A stretch of 64,000 nt of DNA from Pholis gunnellus (Eukaryota > Chordata > Actinopteri > Perciformes > Pholidae), in the NCBI GenBank assembly GCA_910591455.2, contig OU342808.1, forward strand, positions 22,111,714 through 22,175,713. Direction: 5' to 3'. Below, one piece after another: positions 37,321-50,612 of this stretch. A program made the translations under genes and the position numbers. Each line of letters begins with the position of its first letter. Within the stretch, counting starts at the first letter, position 1. The notes beneath the pieces are model-generated. The model was not told the origin of the DNA and did no database searches. It saw only the letters and a list, made by a program, of their open reading frames with translations.

Positions 37321-38577
37321 ACAGAAACAAATGTGGATGATAAATGGCCTGCATTACGGTCATCATCACCACTAAAGATTGACAAACATGTACATAAGAG
37401 CATCTGAAGTCTGCTTCATGGAGGGAAACACGTCACTGCAGAGCAGCAAGACACTTTAACTGTAAACCATGTTGTTGACAAAACTGAATTTAACCGAGAG
37501 ACGAGGTGTTAACAGACAAACACTAAAACACTTAGAGAGTAAAATATAGTAGAATATGTTTCAAGCCAAAAAAGAAACGACATTTCAGAGGACTTCCACT
37601 CACATTTGCATGTTTCACTCGTGCAATTCTACAAACAGGATGTTGCAGCGACTGGAATTGATTGGTATTAAGTTTCTTTTTTGGAAAAAATGGCTTTTAA
37701 TATTGAGTATCTTCCATACCCAAGTCAATATTTGTTTATTTTTGGCCTTGATATTACAGCTGGACAGCCCACATTTCATTAAAGGCCCTGAAAACCTAAT
37801 TTCTCAGTCAGCTCCTTCTTCTGAGTGATAACAGCCCTATAAACACAATATTTTGGTTATTTTACAAGATAGATTTTCTATATTTTGTGTTTTATTCGCA
37901 CTCTTCTCACCGGTTTGTAGTAGGCAGGGCTCAGGTGGAAAAAGGGGATGTCATGTCATTCACATTTAAAATACAGTAGAATTACCAAAGCAGTTTGACA
38001 GTGCTGAGTAGCTCTGCAGCACCTGCATCAGTAGGCTTCGTTTAACCTGCACAATGTCACGGTAAGAGAAGCGTAACAACTACAAATATGGCCATCTTGT
38101 TTCTCTGCACACGTCTGTGCCCGGAGGCCCAATAATCCATCCATGTGCAGTCACCATGTCAAATACAACTGTGGATGCAGTATGTTCTGAATTCACAATG
38201 AAGCATGTACATGACTCTGACCGCCTGTCATTCGGCTTTGGTGAAAGCGGTTCTTTATTGACAAACGTGTTGTAATTGGTGATGGTGTGAATTCTCAATG
38301 TGACATGCGGAAGGAAAAACAGCAATGACATTGAGTTTACAGCTACACTCCAAGAAATCCACTTGTTTCAGCACAGCAAACATGCATCTGTACGAAGCAG
38401 AGTTTGGCTGCTGGTTGGACAGTTTTCTCGGAGCTGTGGATTTGCTATGATATGGTCCCAGCAGCAGATGTAACACTAGTACAGTGTTACTCTCTTTACA
38501 ATGGTAATGGAAAAAGTAATTCATGCAATCTAGATTTCTTTGAATAGGAAAATATCTCAGCATGTCAATAGAGTGTC

Positions 38578-38606
38578 GCACTAATGGCTGTTTGAGCCAT
38601 TAGTGC
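38578..38606. repeat. Perfect 12-bp inverted repeat
   Basis: Arms GCACTAATGGCT (38578-38589) and AGCCATTAGTGC (38595-38606) flank a 5-nt loop GTTTG. It lies in the scarb2-fam47e spacer. Confidence 0.75.
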
Positions 38607-40384
38607 CAAAAAGTAGCGGAAAATGAACTTGAATGTCAGTCAAAAGCATGCTGAAGTTAAAGAGGTTTCACACCTCTAATGGCCTCAGCTATTCACTACA
38701 CTGAGCTCATGAATGTGCTACCAGAATTTGGTTGAAATACAATCACGTATTAATGTCACCAAAGGTCAAAGGTGACATTTTTTCTGGGATTCTTCCGAGG
38801 CCTTTTGGATTCTGTGGCACTCAAAGCACGCAACCGGTTTAATTAAGGCTGAAACAGGACACAGGGAATTGAGATCCACCACCCTCCTTGTTTACAGACA
38901 ACACCGGCTGCTTTTCTCCAGAGTTTTTACCCAGAATTCTTGTGGACGCGATGCCAGTTTAGATTAGAAGAAGAAAAGAAGGCTGGCTAAATCTGACTTC
39001 ACTCACCTGTTCAACCAGTCATTCACAGATTCACCTTATTGACTGGCGTTTATTTGGGGTTTAGTTGGTGGCCCACAGGTTAAAACACTGGGCAGTAATG
39101 GACGGACTTGAATGTGAGCAAGGTCATGCGGCTATCTCTTTCATAATCCATTCATAAATAAAGTAGAACAAAGGACTACAAATTTTCCTCAGGAAGTGAT
39201 ATACATCATATTGTTTGATGTTGGTCACTGGAAGGAACTGACTGGGCTGAACTTTCAGCATTAATGCATTCGAGTTTTACCTCATTGTGCTAAGCCTTAT
39301 AGCGATCCCAGAGGATGGGGGCTGCAGGAGGGGGGCGGCATCTGTTCAAACAAGAGAAGTAAAAAATGCTAAAGAAAATCATCAGGGGGGAAGGATAACA
39401 GTCAAGTAATGCAGCAACATTGTTTCTGCCAAAAGAAAGGGCGGGAGGGTGAAGGGGGGTAAATCAGTTCAACCTTTGTAATGGTCTCTTTTTATGTTTG
39501 GTCAGCAGAGCGACACAGATTTTTTTTTTTGTTGTTGGACTTGTTGAAAGCTGAAGACACCCAGCTTTGAAGGCCTACACAAAGCTATTTGATGACTAGA
39601 GATTGTTTTGTATGTGAACATCTCTATGTACAGCATCATGAAAGTGGTTCATGGTAAGAATAAGGCGAGCATTCATGCATACCACAACAAGGAGACTTTT
39701 ATCAAGAGGGTCAATCATTTCAAGTTCTTCAAACTAGTGTTTGTAATCCCCACAAATCATTCATTGTGTTCGGACACATTTTGACCCCCACCAAAAAATT
39801 GCACCAATAGCTTTTGGATTTCTCTTTGAAGACACGGCGAAAGTGCAAATGTGGCTCAACAGCAAGCACATTTATTTGGACACAAATGTCCATTCATGAG
39901 TTTGGGAAAGAAAGTATTCTCTGAATGTGTAATACATTCTGCACAGTCAGCTGGTCGGAGTCGTCAGTGATGGGTTACATGCTCCATCATGTGGGATCAC
40001 TTCACATTGAGTTTAGGAACAATTTAAGGTCGCCATCCTCACACACCCAACAATTATAATAAAAGTTAAATTGAGAGTCCGTAGCTCACAACATGAAGTT
40101 GTTATCCAGATAACACAGAGTGTAGTTTGACAGCAGATGTAGTCACAACTCAAAAGTAAATCCTGTTTGAGGTTTGATGGGTGGATTCACTGTTGTTTGC
40201 AGAGGCGAAATGTAAACACATGAAACCTGTTTAATAATATATAACGCACACATTGTGCAAACATATCCTTCAAATTACAATTTGTTATACCGTATTCATG
40301 TGCACCACTGAACTGCCAACGCCCTGGCTAACAAAGCTATCTGAGGCATTGAATTTGTGTGTATATTTGTGTGTGTGAATTGAG

Positions 40385-40735
40385 ATAATTACTAATAAGT
40401 GGACTAAGAGTCTACAGCCACGCTAGCGGCTTTGTTAGCATGCTAACATGCTTACAATGACCGTGCTAACATGCTGAAGTTTAACAGGTATAATGTTTAC
40501 CATTTGCACCATCGTAGTTTAGCATGTTAGCGTGCTAACATTTGCTAATTTGCTAAACTATATTTTCAATTTGCTATGAAAAGTCAGGGGAAAACCAAAG
40601 TCAGGATTCATTCTGCTGGTACTATGAATGTCAGTACGAAATCTTACAGCAATCAGCCCAGTAGGTATTGAGATATTTCAGTCTGGACCAGAGTGGTGGA
40701 CCAGTTTACCACCAAAAAATGCTGTAAGTGGACCT
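40385..40735 (+). repeat. Teleost GCTAACATGCTAAC-type dispersed repeat
   Basis: Shows GTTAGCATGCTAACATGCTT, GTTAGCGTGCTAACATTTGC, GTCAGGGGAAAACCAAAGTC and AGTAGGTATTGAGATATTTC, ending with GGACCAGAGTGGTGGACC. I recognise this order as a very common dispersed repeat of spiny-rayed fish. It appears nearly complete here. Confidence 0.7.
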
Positions 40736-42264
40736 AGAGTTAAACATTTATTTGTAGAATATAATGAAATTATTATCACTACTGAAAACCAAGCCCCTAA
40801 ACAGTAGTTTACCTTACAACACTGATCTGTATCATCTTTAAATGTTGCAGTTTCAACTTTAATTCATAACGGTTTGGAAAAGTTTCGACCTTTGAAAAAG
40901 AAAGAAAAGCCTTCCCACCCCGTGTTTAAACCGTAAAATCTAGTCTATGGTTTAAACCATCCTGAAACTGCACGGTTATCAAGCACAAATCAAGGCAGCT
41001 TTTCTCTAAAATGTTGGAGGAGTGGTATTTTTACTTCCCAGCAACAATCTACTGCCAGTAAGATTAAGTAATAATGTGAAAAGCAATCTTTCACCAGTCA
41101 CATTCCATCATCCGTCCTCCCTATCTACAGCTCCCTCCTTGTATCAACACAATAGAAACAACATTAACTCTTTCTGTAAATACTGCTTGACATGGTAAGC
41201 GGTGTCCATCACCCCGGCTGCACCACGGTGGAGCCTGGTACTGAACATTAACTCACGGTACTTCGGAGGCTGAGGCAGCCTTTGTAAGGCCACAGACTGA
41301 TATACAGGCATAGTTGTGGGAGTGGAGACTTGTGGGGAGTGGCAGACCTTTTCACTGGAGGTGATGAATGCAAAGCGGGCCATAAAGTGCTATTGGAAGA
41401 GTACACTACACTGAATTTATTTCTGGGTTAAACCATTCCTTGCTCTCCTTGGAGAGGATCACAGAGGCCGAAAGAACTTGCTGTGCTGCAGCAGAAGAAA
41501 TGTTAGGTAATATGAGAAATCCAAGATCCAATGTCCTAAACTTCATACTGCAGCGTTGGAAAGTAACTATATACTTACTGAAGTACTGTGCATGGATATA
41601 ATTCTGAGGCAGTTGTACTTTACTTAACAATCAAGGTGTTTCTTTGTCATTATTTGGTATTTTCTCATGCTGTGACTTTTTAGTTTATTTACTCAACAGA
41701 GGTCAAGTGATGGACTGACCGTAGAATTCCTTTGTCCGTGTAGGTGTGGTTCTTTTCCCACCATTCAACTAATGGGTTTTGTAACAGGAGACAGCGACTC
41801 ATTGTTCCCGCATGGCGCAATAACGTGTTAATTTAGGAATTCAAAGAGGCATCGCTATCACACCACATTACAATGCCAGAAAAATGATGATGTCCACTAC
41901 AACGTGTTCTGAAAACAAGTCCATCGTGATTTTTTTTTTGTTTTTGTGGTGACCTCTTTTAGCCCTGCTGTTCCAAGGCTCGAGAGGAGAGTTATGCAAC
42001 AATGTGTTCATTGTGTATTATCGCCACTGTCTGACAAAGTCAGGCCACAATTTAGCTTCACGTATTTAAATGTGAAGTGAAAAGTGAGGTTGCAGGATCT
42101 AGATGCGAGGCTAGATCACTGTAAACAATGACAGTACATTATGACTAAAGTCATGTGGAGGTAGTAGGGGCGGTAAAAGGCTTCAAACTATTTGATCAAA
42201 TAACGAGGCCTTAATGCAAGTCTTAAAAACAGGTGTGACTTTATTTGGCTGCTGTTTGTTAATA

Positions 42265-42560
42265 TTTAGTGCTGAAAATATTGGTTAATTATCAATCAAT
42301 TTATTGACAGAAAAATAAATGACAAGAATTTTGATGATTGATTAATCGTTATTTATGGTTTTAGCTTCTCAAATGTGGGCATTTGCTGCAGATCTGTTTT
42401 ATATAATTGTAAACTCAATATTATTGGCTTTCAGGCTGCCAGTGGGACAAATTAATGAATTTGATGATGTTGACATGGGCTCTGGTAAATTATGATGGAC
42501 AATCAATAATGCAAATGATTGTTAGTTGTGGTGTTTAATTATATGTAATCATTTTACCTT
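42265..42560 (+). repeat. Degenerate ATTGATTAATC-type teleost repeat
   Basis: Carries GGTTAATTATCAATCAAT, TTGATTGATTAATCGTT and TTCTCAAATGTGGGCATTTG, matching the order in other copies in the window. Confidence 0.55.
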
Positions 42561-44984
42561 AATCTTGATAGTCAAATTAAGTACACAGCCCTATTGAAAG
42601 TAAGGAGTCACAAAAAACAGACAAAATGACAAAAGAAACAGAATAGTTTTATAAAAATGTACAAAAATAGGTCGACCAAGTCTTAAATGTTTATGTACTA
42701 AGTAACAATTCTGTTTCAGGGAAGTTGTTGTTAAATCACTCTGTCGGAATGTAGGGCATGTGGTTTGAATAAGGGTCTGTCAATCAAATTTCACCCAAAG
42801 TTGACAGGACCTTGACCGTAGGACATCGAGGAGAAGCCTTTCGTGCGACACCTGTAAGGCATCCTGTACAGATAGGGTGTTGGAAGGTTTGCACATCCTC
42901 TCTGGCGTATTGTTTTCTGCAGTTGCTCAACATCCTAAAGACGGCAAAAGACTGTTAAAATGTCAGTAAACTCACTGGAAAACCAGCGTGCTGCCAAACC
43001 CTCTGATTTTACCAAAAACAAAAACATTTCCTGTGTATCACACCAGTTTCCCCCAATTGTACTTATCTTGCCAAATGAGAAGTAGAAAGTCTCTGGAGGA
43101 AAATTAATGTTGTATTGTTGCTTTGTTTTTTAATATTATTGTACATGCGTGGAATAAATAAAGAAAAACAAAGGGTTCAGGTTCCCTGTAACCTTTCTGG
43201 ATAAAACAATTGCATATAAAGATGAATCTAAATTAGTAAAATACATGTAATTTGGGATTTGTTCATGGATTAATTCATGGACTTTTGCACCGATCACATT
43301 AGGCATATCAGCAGTCTGCATGTGTAAACTATTTTGTTCTCCACGTCCTTATATCTACTCTCTTCTTTTTTTTTCCAAAGGGGCTGAGCTTTCCCAAGTC
43401 AGGCCATCTTGGTGCAACCATTTAGAGAGCTGTTTGTAGACAATGACAAAATACACAGGTGTCGTATTTCAATATTTATAAATCAGGATGCGTGAGAAGG
43501 AAATCCTTCTGAAGTGGAAAGAGCGGTGCGGTAAAACTTGGAGTACACAAAGCTTCAGGCGTTTCCTCACTGTAATGAAGTAGGTAGATAAGACCATGGC
43601 AAAGAAAGAAAAGCGTCTAACTTAGAATTCCTTGTGGGCACGCAGGACAAATGACGTGTGTTTATCCAGGCAGGAATAAATCACCTACATTGGCCCAACG
43701 ATGGATGTTCCCATTCCTCAGAAGGCCAGGTAGCTTTGATGTTAGATAAAAACACTAAAATAACTTGTATTAGAGGCATGTGTTTTGAGAGAATTTGGTT
43801 TGCTGCTCTTCCTTTGAAAAAAGCTTATTTTGAGTACAAGTTTCAGAGTGAAGACACAGTCTATCTCAATACTGGTGCTAGTTTTGACGCATGCTGATGT
43901 TTTAAAAAACAGAAGTAGAAAATCCAAGTCACCAGCAGACCAGAAAAGAGAAGGAAAACTCCTGACCTGACACTTGGCCTTTTACAGGTCACTGTATGTC
44001 ACCCAGTCTGACGAGGGTATGTGGGAGAAAGCTGTTAAAACACTCTGCTGGGTGTCACATGAGTAACGCTCCATCCTCAATATAAAGTTGGAAATTCCTC
44101 GGAGAAATGGCACCACACTGACGTAACGTTGTCATGGCTACATTATGCGTTCATAGGTCCGTGTTGCTGCTGCATCATGTCAGCGGCTCGGAGCGTTCCT
44201 GTGACAGCACGAGGCAACTACAGGCAAGAGGAAGAGGCTCGGGACGACCGGCGTGATAAACAGAGCCATTCACGGCCTGCAGACGCTCTAAGACATAGAT
44301 CTTAATGCAAACTGCTGGCATCAAAATACCAGACCGCTCTATATTCATTGGATTTTATTGCTTGTTTGTTATCTGCCTTTTCCAAAGCATAAAAACAGAG
44401 CTCTAAATAGAAGTTATTAGTTCTTTCAACGCTGTTTTTCCTTTAGTAAGAACTCAACAGGTGCTACAACAGGATCGTGTAGGCTTATGAAGCAAAATTG
44501 AATACTGAGTAAACAAGGACTTGAAGCTGTCAAATGTGCATTAACATGTCCCTGTTTTAGAGCTGCACTTAAGCTGGCTGTGTCGCTGGCAAACAAACAA
44601 AACAACAGCGCGTTAGACAGTTCACTGACTGCATTGAAACTGTTTACTAAGTTAGTTTGTTGCTATAAATAGGGAACATCAGTGCTGAAAGAGAGGAAAC
44701 AGTAGTCTCTCTGTCCCTGCAGTGCCTTCCCTGGTGTTTAAACAGCAGGAGAGTCTGGGGACCTAAACTCAGGGCTAATTAGCTAATTCGTCAGCCCAGA
44801 AGGGAATGACATGTGATTAAATCAAGTCAACAACGATCAACTTTCTATGCAAAAGGTTCTGATGAATTACTCCAGAATCTTTCAGTTCACTTTTAGTTCT
44901 TTGCAGTTTCACACAATTACAGTAAACTACCGCTATCTGAGAAGTAAACAGTAAGAAAAGTAATAACAAATTAAGATTTGGTGG

Positions 44985-46700
44985 AATATAACTAAGTACA
45001 TTTACTGAAGTAGTATGCCTAAGGTTTCCGTTTTATTGTACTTGATAAAAGGTAAATACTGTACTTTTTACCCGACTACTTTTTTAATAACTACAGTTTA
45101 AGAAACTAGAAAGGGATTAAAATCACAAAAGTAAATAAAACTGCTTACACAGCAATCAATATGTATGAGTACAACACATGAGTCCTTCTACTTGTGATAT
45201 TTTTCAGTACATTGGGCTGATTATACTTATGCACTTTTACTTAAGTAAAATTATGAATGTAGGGCTTTTACCTGTCGAGTTTATTCACATTGTTGTAGTA
45301 CTACTATTAAATACATCTGAATGAAGTCATCTTTAAGAAGTATATTTCAGCATTTAAATGTTTATATTTAGCATGGTGCTGTGGTACAGGCTGGCATGAC
45401 CTGAACTGCAAATGTTCTAACAAGGAGAGCCCCCTAGTGCTCAACTAGAGAGGTCCATACAGAAGTATTGTGACTCATTAAATAACTTTTACTTTATATA
45501 AGTGCTTCTGACTTGACTCATACAGTGGGACGAGGTAAACAGCCAAGCTTACCTAAAACTACGAGGCCCAGTGCTATAATGTCACGGGGTCCTATAACTG
45601 CCACTCAAACAACACAACAGCTGTAACCACATACGCTATAGGTAATCTATCACCACTCACTCACTCCATTTAAAGGCCGCACTAAGCCTACCCAGAGAGC
45701 CTGGCATACCGGAAGAACACATTGATATAAATTGAAACATCTATTTCAGGTTGATGTATATTTCCTAAACAAGATGTGTTACTGATTTGCTAATACTGGT
45801 CGACTGTAAAGACAAATGCTTTTGCATTTAATTTAATGTAAAACGATTATTTAACGTCCTCTTTCACATTAGAAGCCGACACCCTACCACAGGAGCCTCT
45901 ACCAGTGCCATAGTTACCAAGTCACAAACTAGCGTTATCTACTTGGAGCAGCTGGTCGAGAGGCAGATTTTGGTTGAATGATATTAATAACGAGGGATGG
46001 AGACAAAAATCACGAGGCCCATTTTCCCTTGGTAAGTGAACACTAACAGTCGTCTGTGTCTCTATTTAAAGTAAAGAACATTTTAGCAGTAGTTTCTTTA
46101 CTGATTTGTAGAGAATGTGTGGAGGAATGTAACTAACATGAGGTAGCATTGCTTGTACTTATAGAGCATTTCCATTGTATGCTACTTTCTACTTCTAACG
46201 TACTCTAGAAGCAACTATTGTTCTTTTCACTAACATGTATTTGACTAGTTGCAGATTCCAATTAATAACAAACTATGAAAAACCTCAATATTAACAACAC
46301 ATAGAATGATGTATACATTTATGTATATTTTGGTGCTGATACATACTATCAAAAGAGTATAACTGCAGGACTTTTAGTTGTAAAAGAGTATTTTAACCAT
46401 GTAGTACTGCCACTACTACTGTGTAGACCAGTAGTGGGGACCAGTACTGAGAGGTATTTTTGATAGAAAAACTGCAATATACAATATCTCCATTACAAGC
46501 AAAATTCCTGCATTCAAAATGTTGTTTAAGTTAAAGTATTTATTTAAAAAGTAGCTATAGCTCATTATGCCGAATGGCCCCTTTCAGATTGTGTAGGACT
46601 TTTACTTTTATTAGTATTTTTTGACAGAGCGATATTGCTACTTTTACTGAAGTAAAATAGTTATTTTCTACCACTGTTTGTAGGATTAGTAATACTGACT
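44985..46700. repeat. Cluster of ACTTTTACTT/AAGTACA-type repeat fragments
   Basis: Several fragments carry ACTGAAGTAGTATGCC, TTGTACTTGATAAAAGG, CTGTACTTTTTACCCG, CACTTTTACTTAAGTAAAA and TACTTTTACTGAAGTAAAA. Many blocks are self-complementary, as expected for nested or inverted transposon remnants. Together they fill much of this interval. Confidence 0.5.
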
Positions 46701-47385
46701 TCAACCGTAAACACTGACTTCATTGGCCTCCATGGTTACTTCCCCAGTGTGCTGCGTGTGACATCTTTATTATTGTCTTTTGCGCATGTGGGTCAGTTGA
46801 GGACAGTGACCAGTTCACACTGGAATCTGATATTGGCCAATTTATTTATTTAACGTGAACAGCCAGATCTGAACACTAAATCAGAATTGAGGCCCTAAGT
46901 TAAGGCTTGCAGTGTGAACGTAGCCGTAGCGAATTATTACTACTCTGGGTACTTTTTTATCTATAACATTGTATCACATTACCAAAAAACGGATTATATA
47001 TGTTTGTATGTCAAATTTGAATCACCAACTACAGCTATTAGATAATGTAGTGGAGTAAAAAGTACATGGTTTCCTTTTGAAATGCAGTACTAGATGTACT
47101 GCCTGGCACACCAGCAATAATACAGAAGTATCTCTGTGTCTTTTACTTGAGGATTTAATGTAGTGTTTATGTAAATGTGATGTCTCTTTACTCTCATTAT
47201 TTATAGCTATTGTTGATTGCTCACCTGAACTGAACCAGTCTGAGGACAGAAAAATAGACGGCGATGAGGGAAGGTGAGAAATACTTAGAATTCAGAGGAG
47301 GGGGAGGAAAGGAAAGAGAAAGAAATACATCACTGCAGGAATGTACAATCTGCTATTTAAAATAGTCACTGAGCTGCTTCATTTA

Positions 47386-47690
47386 AACCAGGGGTGTCAA
47401 ACACCCGGCCCGCGGGCCGAATCCAGCCCGGCACGTCATTTTATGTGGCCCGCAAATCCACCAGCAAAAAATGTAAAAGTCAGACTTGATACAATATACA
47501 ATTATCCTCTGCTCGCTGTATCGCACACGGCGGAGTTCCTCCCCGATTCGCGCGTGCCCACCTCCTCCAGCGGATGTGGTGGAGATGCAACAGTCGCCCT
47601 CCCGCAAGGCCCCCCCCCCGGACAATATATGTATGTTAATGTATATGTCAATCTTATTTAAGAATAAATACCTCTGAGGTGATTCCTGCA
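47386..47690 (+). repeat. GGGGTGTCAAAC / CCCGCGGGCC element (hAT-like remnant)
   Basis: Begins CCAGGGGTGTCAAACACCCG followed by GGCCCGCGGGCCGAAT and later TGTGGCCCGCAAATCC. These blocks resemble the ends of a widespread hAT-type transposon in vertebrates. The GC content contrasts sharply with the flanks. No transposase frame remains. Confidence 0.55.
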
Positions 47691-49048
47691 TGATATAACA
47701 CCCGTTATCAGCCTGCTAAGTAGAGAGAGCCAGAGTCAAAGAGATTAGGATTACAAAAATACACTGAGTATTTTAAACTAACAGGACAAAAGAAATATGT
47801 AATGCTTATAAGAAATTTGAAACAAAATTAAGTGTCATCGAGCCAGAAGCATTATCAACTATTGAGATGACTGACATAGAAGTATTTTAAATTTTGTGTC
47901 ATAATCGGTTGTTTTTTTTCTGCAAAAACCAATTGAGAAAGTTTATTGTCTGTTTTTGCCTGAAAAATCAAGATACTATAATATATGATTGCTATTAAAC
48001 AGAACGGTGTGTAACATAACCTGCAATGGCCTAATACACCCCATAATGTGAAAGAGATAGCTACCTTGGTAAAAATGTTGCAGCAACCATATAGTCTCAG
48101 CTATTACTTTTTTGGGAAAAGACGATTTTGTTTTATCAGCCACTCTTTTATAGATGGAAGCAATTCTCCTAAACACAAGCATCTCGGATATTCTGTAAAA
48201 TATGTATTAATGACCAAAAACAACCCGATTTAACACAAGTTGGATATGGTTTGCAGCTAAAACAATAGACCTGCGACTAATAGCACTTTTGTGAAATTTA
48301 AACTACTAGCAGAAACACAGTCCTTCATTGCAAAGTGTAACCTAAACTGGTGGAAACAGGTAAAAGGGAAGTGCAGAGGACTCCTTTAGTTCAAACAATA
48401 ATATCACTAAGAACTACAGCAGACTTGCCTGTGCAAGTACAGAGATGTTTCAACACAAGGTTCTACCCATCTATGGAATCCCAACAGATTAAACCCAGTC
48501 ACGAAACAACATGAAGAGCCGGCACATCAAAGTAGCCCGAATTATTATCAGGCCCTCCATAGCAAATATAAACTGTCTCATGTTCTCCTGTTTTGTCCGA
48601 GATATGACACAGTGATTGATCATCGGTCAAGTGTCCAACTGGCAGCACATAAAGGAGGATATAAAAAGAGAACTCGGGGAGCAACGTGCATGCGGTTGAA
48701 ATAGAGACGCACTTTTTTTCTCAAACGTGGAAAATTGCTTCAGCACAGAAAAAGTCTGCTTCTGCTTCAGGTAACGGAGAAATAGCTTGTTTGCCAGTTA
48801 GTCATTATGTCAAACATACAGTATATACTTAACAGCGTGACTGATGGAGAGCCATTTGTCTGGTATCATATCCTTGTGGCGAGGCCATACTACATGATAC
48901 ATAGTTGATACTGAAGTTTACTTACAAAGTACCTTTGTTTATCACCCTCCTAAACTTATTTTGTACATATTTTGTCTCAACAGATATTTAAGTATCTGAA
49001 TCTGCTTTATAACATTACTAAAGTTCTTGGTTTTTTGTTAATCCTCAG

Positions 49049-50612
49049 GTTCAAGGAGAGGTTGCAGACCAAGTATCTTAAAGCCCCAGCAAACAAGATT
49101 TCCTCGGTCGGCACTTGTTGCCGTTTTGTAACAGTGAGCCTCGATGACTTCAGCGATTGCTCGTCGGTCTTATCTGGAGACAAGGGAGGTGTCGCACCGG
49201 TTATCTTCCATGACACTCCAAACCACAACTCCACTAACTCCGGTCAAAAGCCTAGGAAGTGCATTTCTAAAGAACATGCTTGCTTTTCAAAGCAGATGAT
49301 CCAAAAGCAGATTCGTAGAGAATATGTGGCCGCTGTGGAGAAGAAACTCAAACAGCATCCTCTGGCTATGTTCCCGCACTATGAGGATCACATGACCCCA
49401 GATGTAAGTGGAGATGACAGCAGTCTGGACTACCAAGCTGCTGTGTGTCAGAACAATGAGGCCAGTATTAAATGTTAAGAGTTTATCCTGTGTTAAATCA
49501 TATTGAAATGGAGTCTTTGCTTCTCCACAGTTATTTGATAAGGTGGTATCCGTTTTGGACCCAGACATGAGCGTAAACAGCGCCTCTGCACTTCCTACGC
49601 CTACAGGAGGCCATGTGGAGGAGGAAAATGAAGAAAACTACACAGAGCCAAGTAAGAAGTGAAAAGAGCAAAACACAGAACTTCAGTTGATAAAATGCAA
49701 GTAAACTGATGTGTAGTATTAATATAATCTAAATTACTTTGACCGATGGAAAGGAAAATAAACAAATGAATGTCTGTAATAAGGCTACACATTACTTCTC
49801 AATCATTGTAAAGCAGCCATGTTGACCAAAATCCAACTCCCAGAAACACTTTTATTCTACAAATGAATGGAAATGGTATCAAAAAGGGCCGGACGGTCAA
49901 AGTGCATCAACTGAGCACCCACAAGAACATGAAAGTAGCCGCCAAACTTTTCAGCAGATGGTTTGCCTTTCCGATAAGTTAGGAAACTGATTGTCATACC
50001 TAACACAAGAACCAATATAGTGTTAAAATGATGATACAATGGAATTACATTTGACCCTTGCAGGACAAAGAGACCAATGTTAGCGAATCTGCAATAATGG
50101 GCCTTCAAGACACTTCATCACCATCTTTCCTCATTGAAGTGGAAGACGCAAACAATTTCTCAGGTCAAGAATGAGCTCCCGTCACAGCCACAGACAGGAC
50201 AGTTTCAAAAGTCTTACAAAAATATTAAAGTACACAAAAACGTAGACCCACAAAGAGTAGCAAACCATTTTTGATGGCTTCTGATTCTAAAAGTTCAAGA
50301 ACACATACAGTAAAGACCCACGCAACATGTCCAAGGAGCTTCTGATAAGAGGACTATGTGAAACAGTTGGTTTGTTGACTGAATGAGGAGCTGAAACAGA
50401 TGTATGAAACCGTAGCTATGAGGAGTTATGTAACGCACAATGTACTACGAATGCCAAGGCTGACAGGCAAGACTATACATTTAGAAGAGGGATTTCTGTT
50501 AGACCCGTATGGGGGATTTCAACAGACCCGTATGGGTTTCACAGCATTTGTATATAGGAAATGCTCTTTAAAACCACACAGCAAGAAAGAAGCAAAAGGA
50601 GAAGTGTCCTAA
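49049..50612 (+). CDS. fam47e: FAM47-family protein (fam47e), first exon and 3' half unresolved
   Basis: FAM47E-like protein; biochemical role poorly defined. The well-supported exon 49049-49403 begins FKERLQTKYLKAPANK, continues FVTVSLDDFSDC and ends REYVAAVEKKLKQHPLAM, matching the FAM47 order KEKLxTK, WVFVKEGxDDF and EExxxxLxxxHPLAMYP. The next exon, 49531-49651 or 49658, gives LFDKVVSVLDPDMS, equivalent to the FAM47 VLKxLDPE motif. Likely further exons are about 49814-49977 (KNMKVAAKLFSRWF), 50071-50163 (SESAIMGLQDTS) and about 50382-50612 (EELKQMYETVAMRSYV, like the FAM47 EELxxxLYGTxAFK block). These last pieces sit in different frames and some junctions lack clear splice sites. The start-codon exon was not found. 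Position between scarb2 and ccdc158, in the same orientation as in human, supports the symbol. Confidence 0.68.

Larger units (their letters stand above)
36501..48900. other. Gene-poor spacer between scarb2 and fam47e
   Basis: About 12 kb without any exon I can support. It contains the CCAAT-rich segment near 37.2 kb, a perfect hairpin at 38,578-38,606, the GCTAACATG repeat at 40.4-40.7 kb, ACTTTTACTT-type fragments at 41.6, 45.0 and 46.1-46.7 kb, and a CCCGCGGGCC element at 47.4 kb. Frames here are short and interrupted. Confidence 0.5.

Noticed and set aside
37107..37403. 98-codon minus-strand frame upstream of scarb2
   Set aside because: Lies in CpG-rich promoter-like DNA; composition explains the open frame.
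49857..50108. 83-codon minus-strand frame
   Set aside because: Overlaps likely fam47e exons on the other strand, which show FAM47-like blocks.
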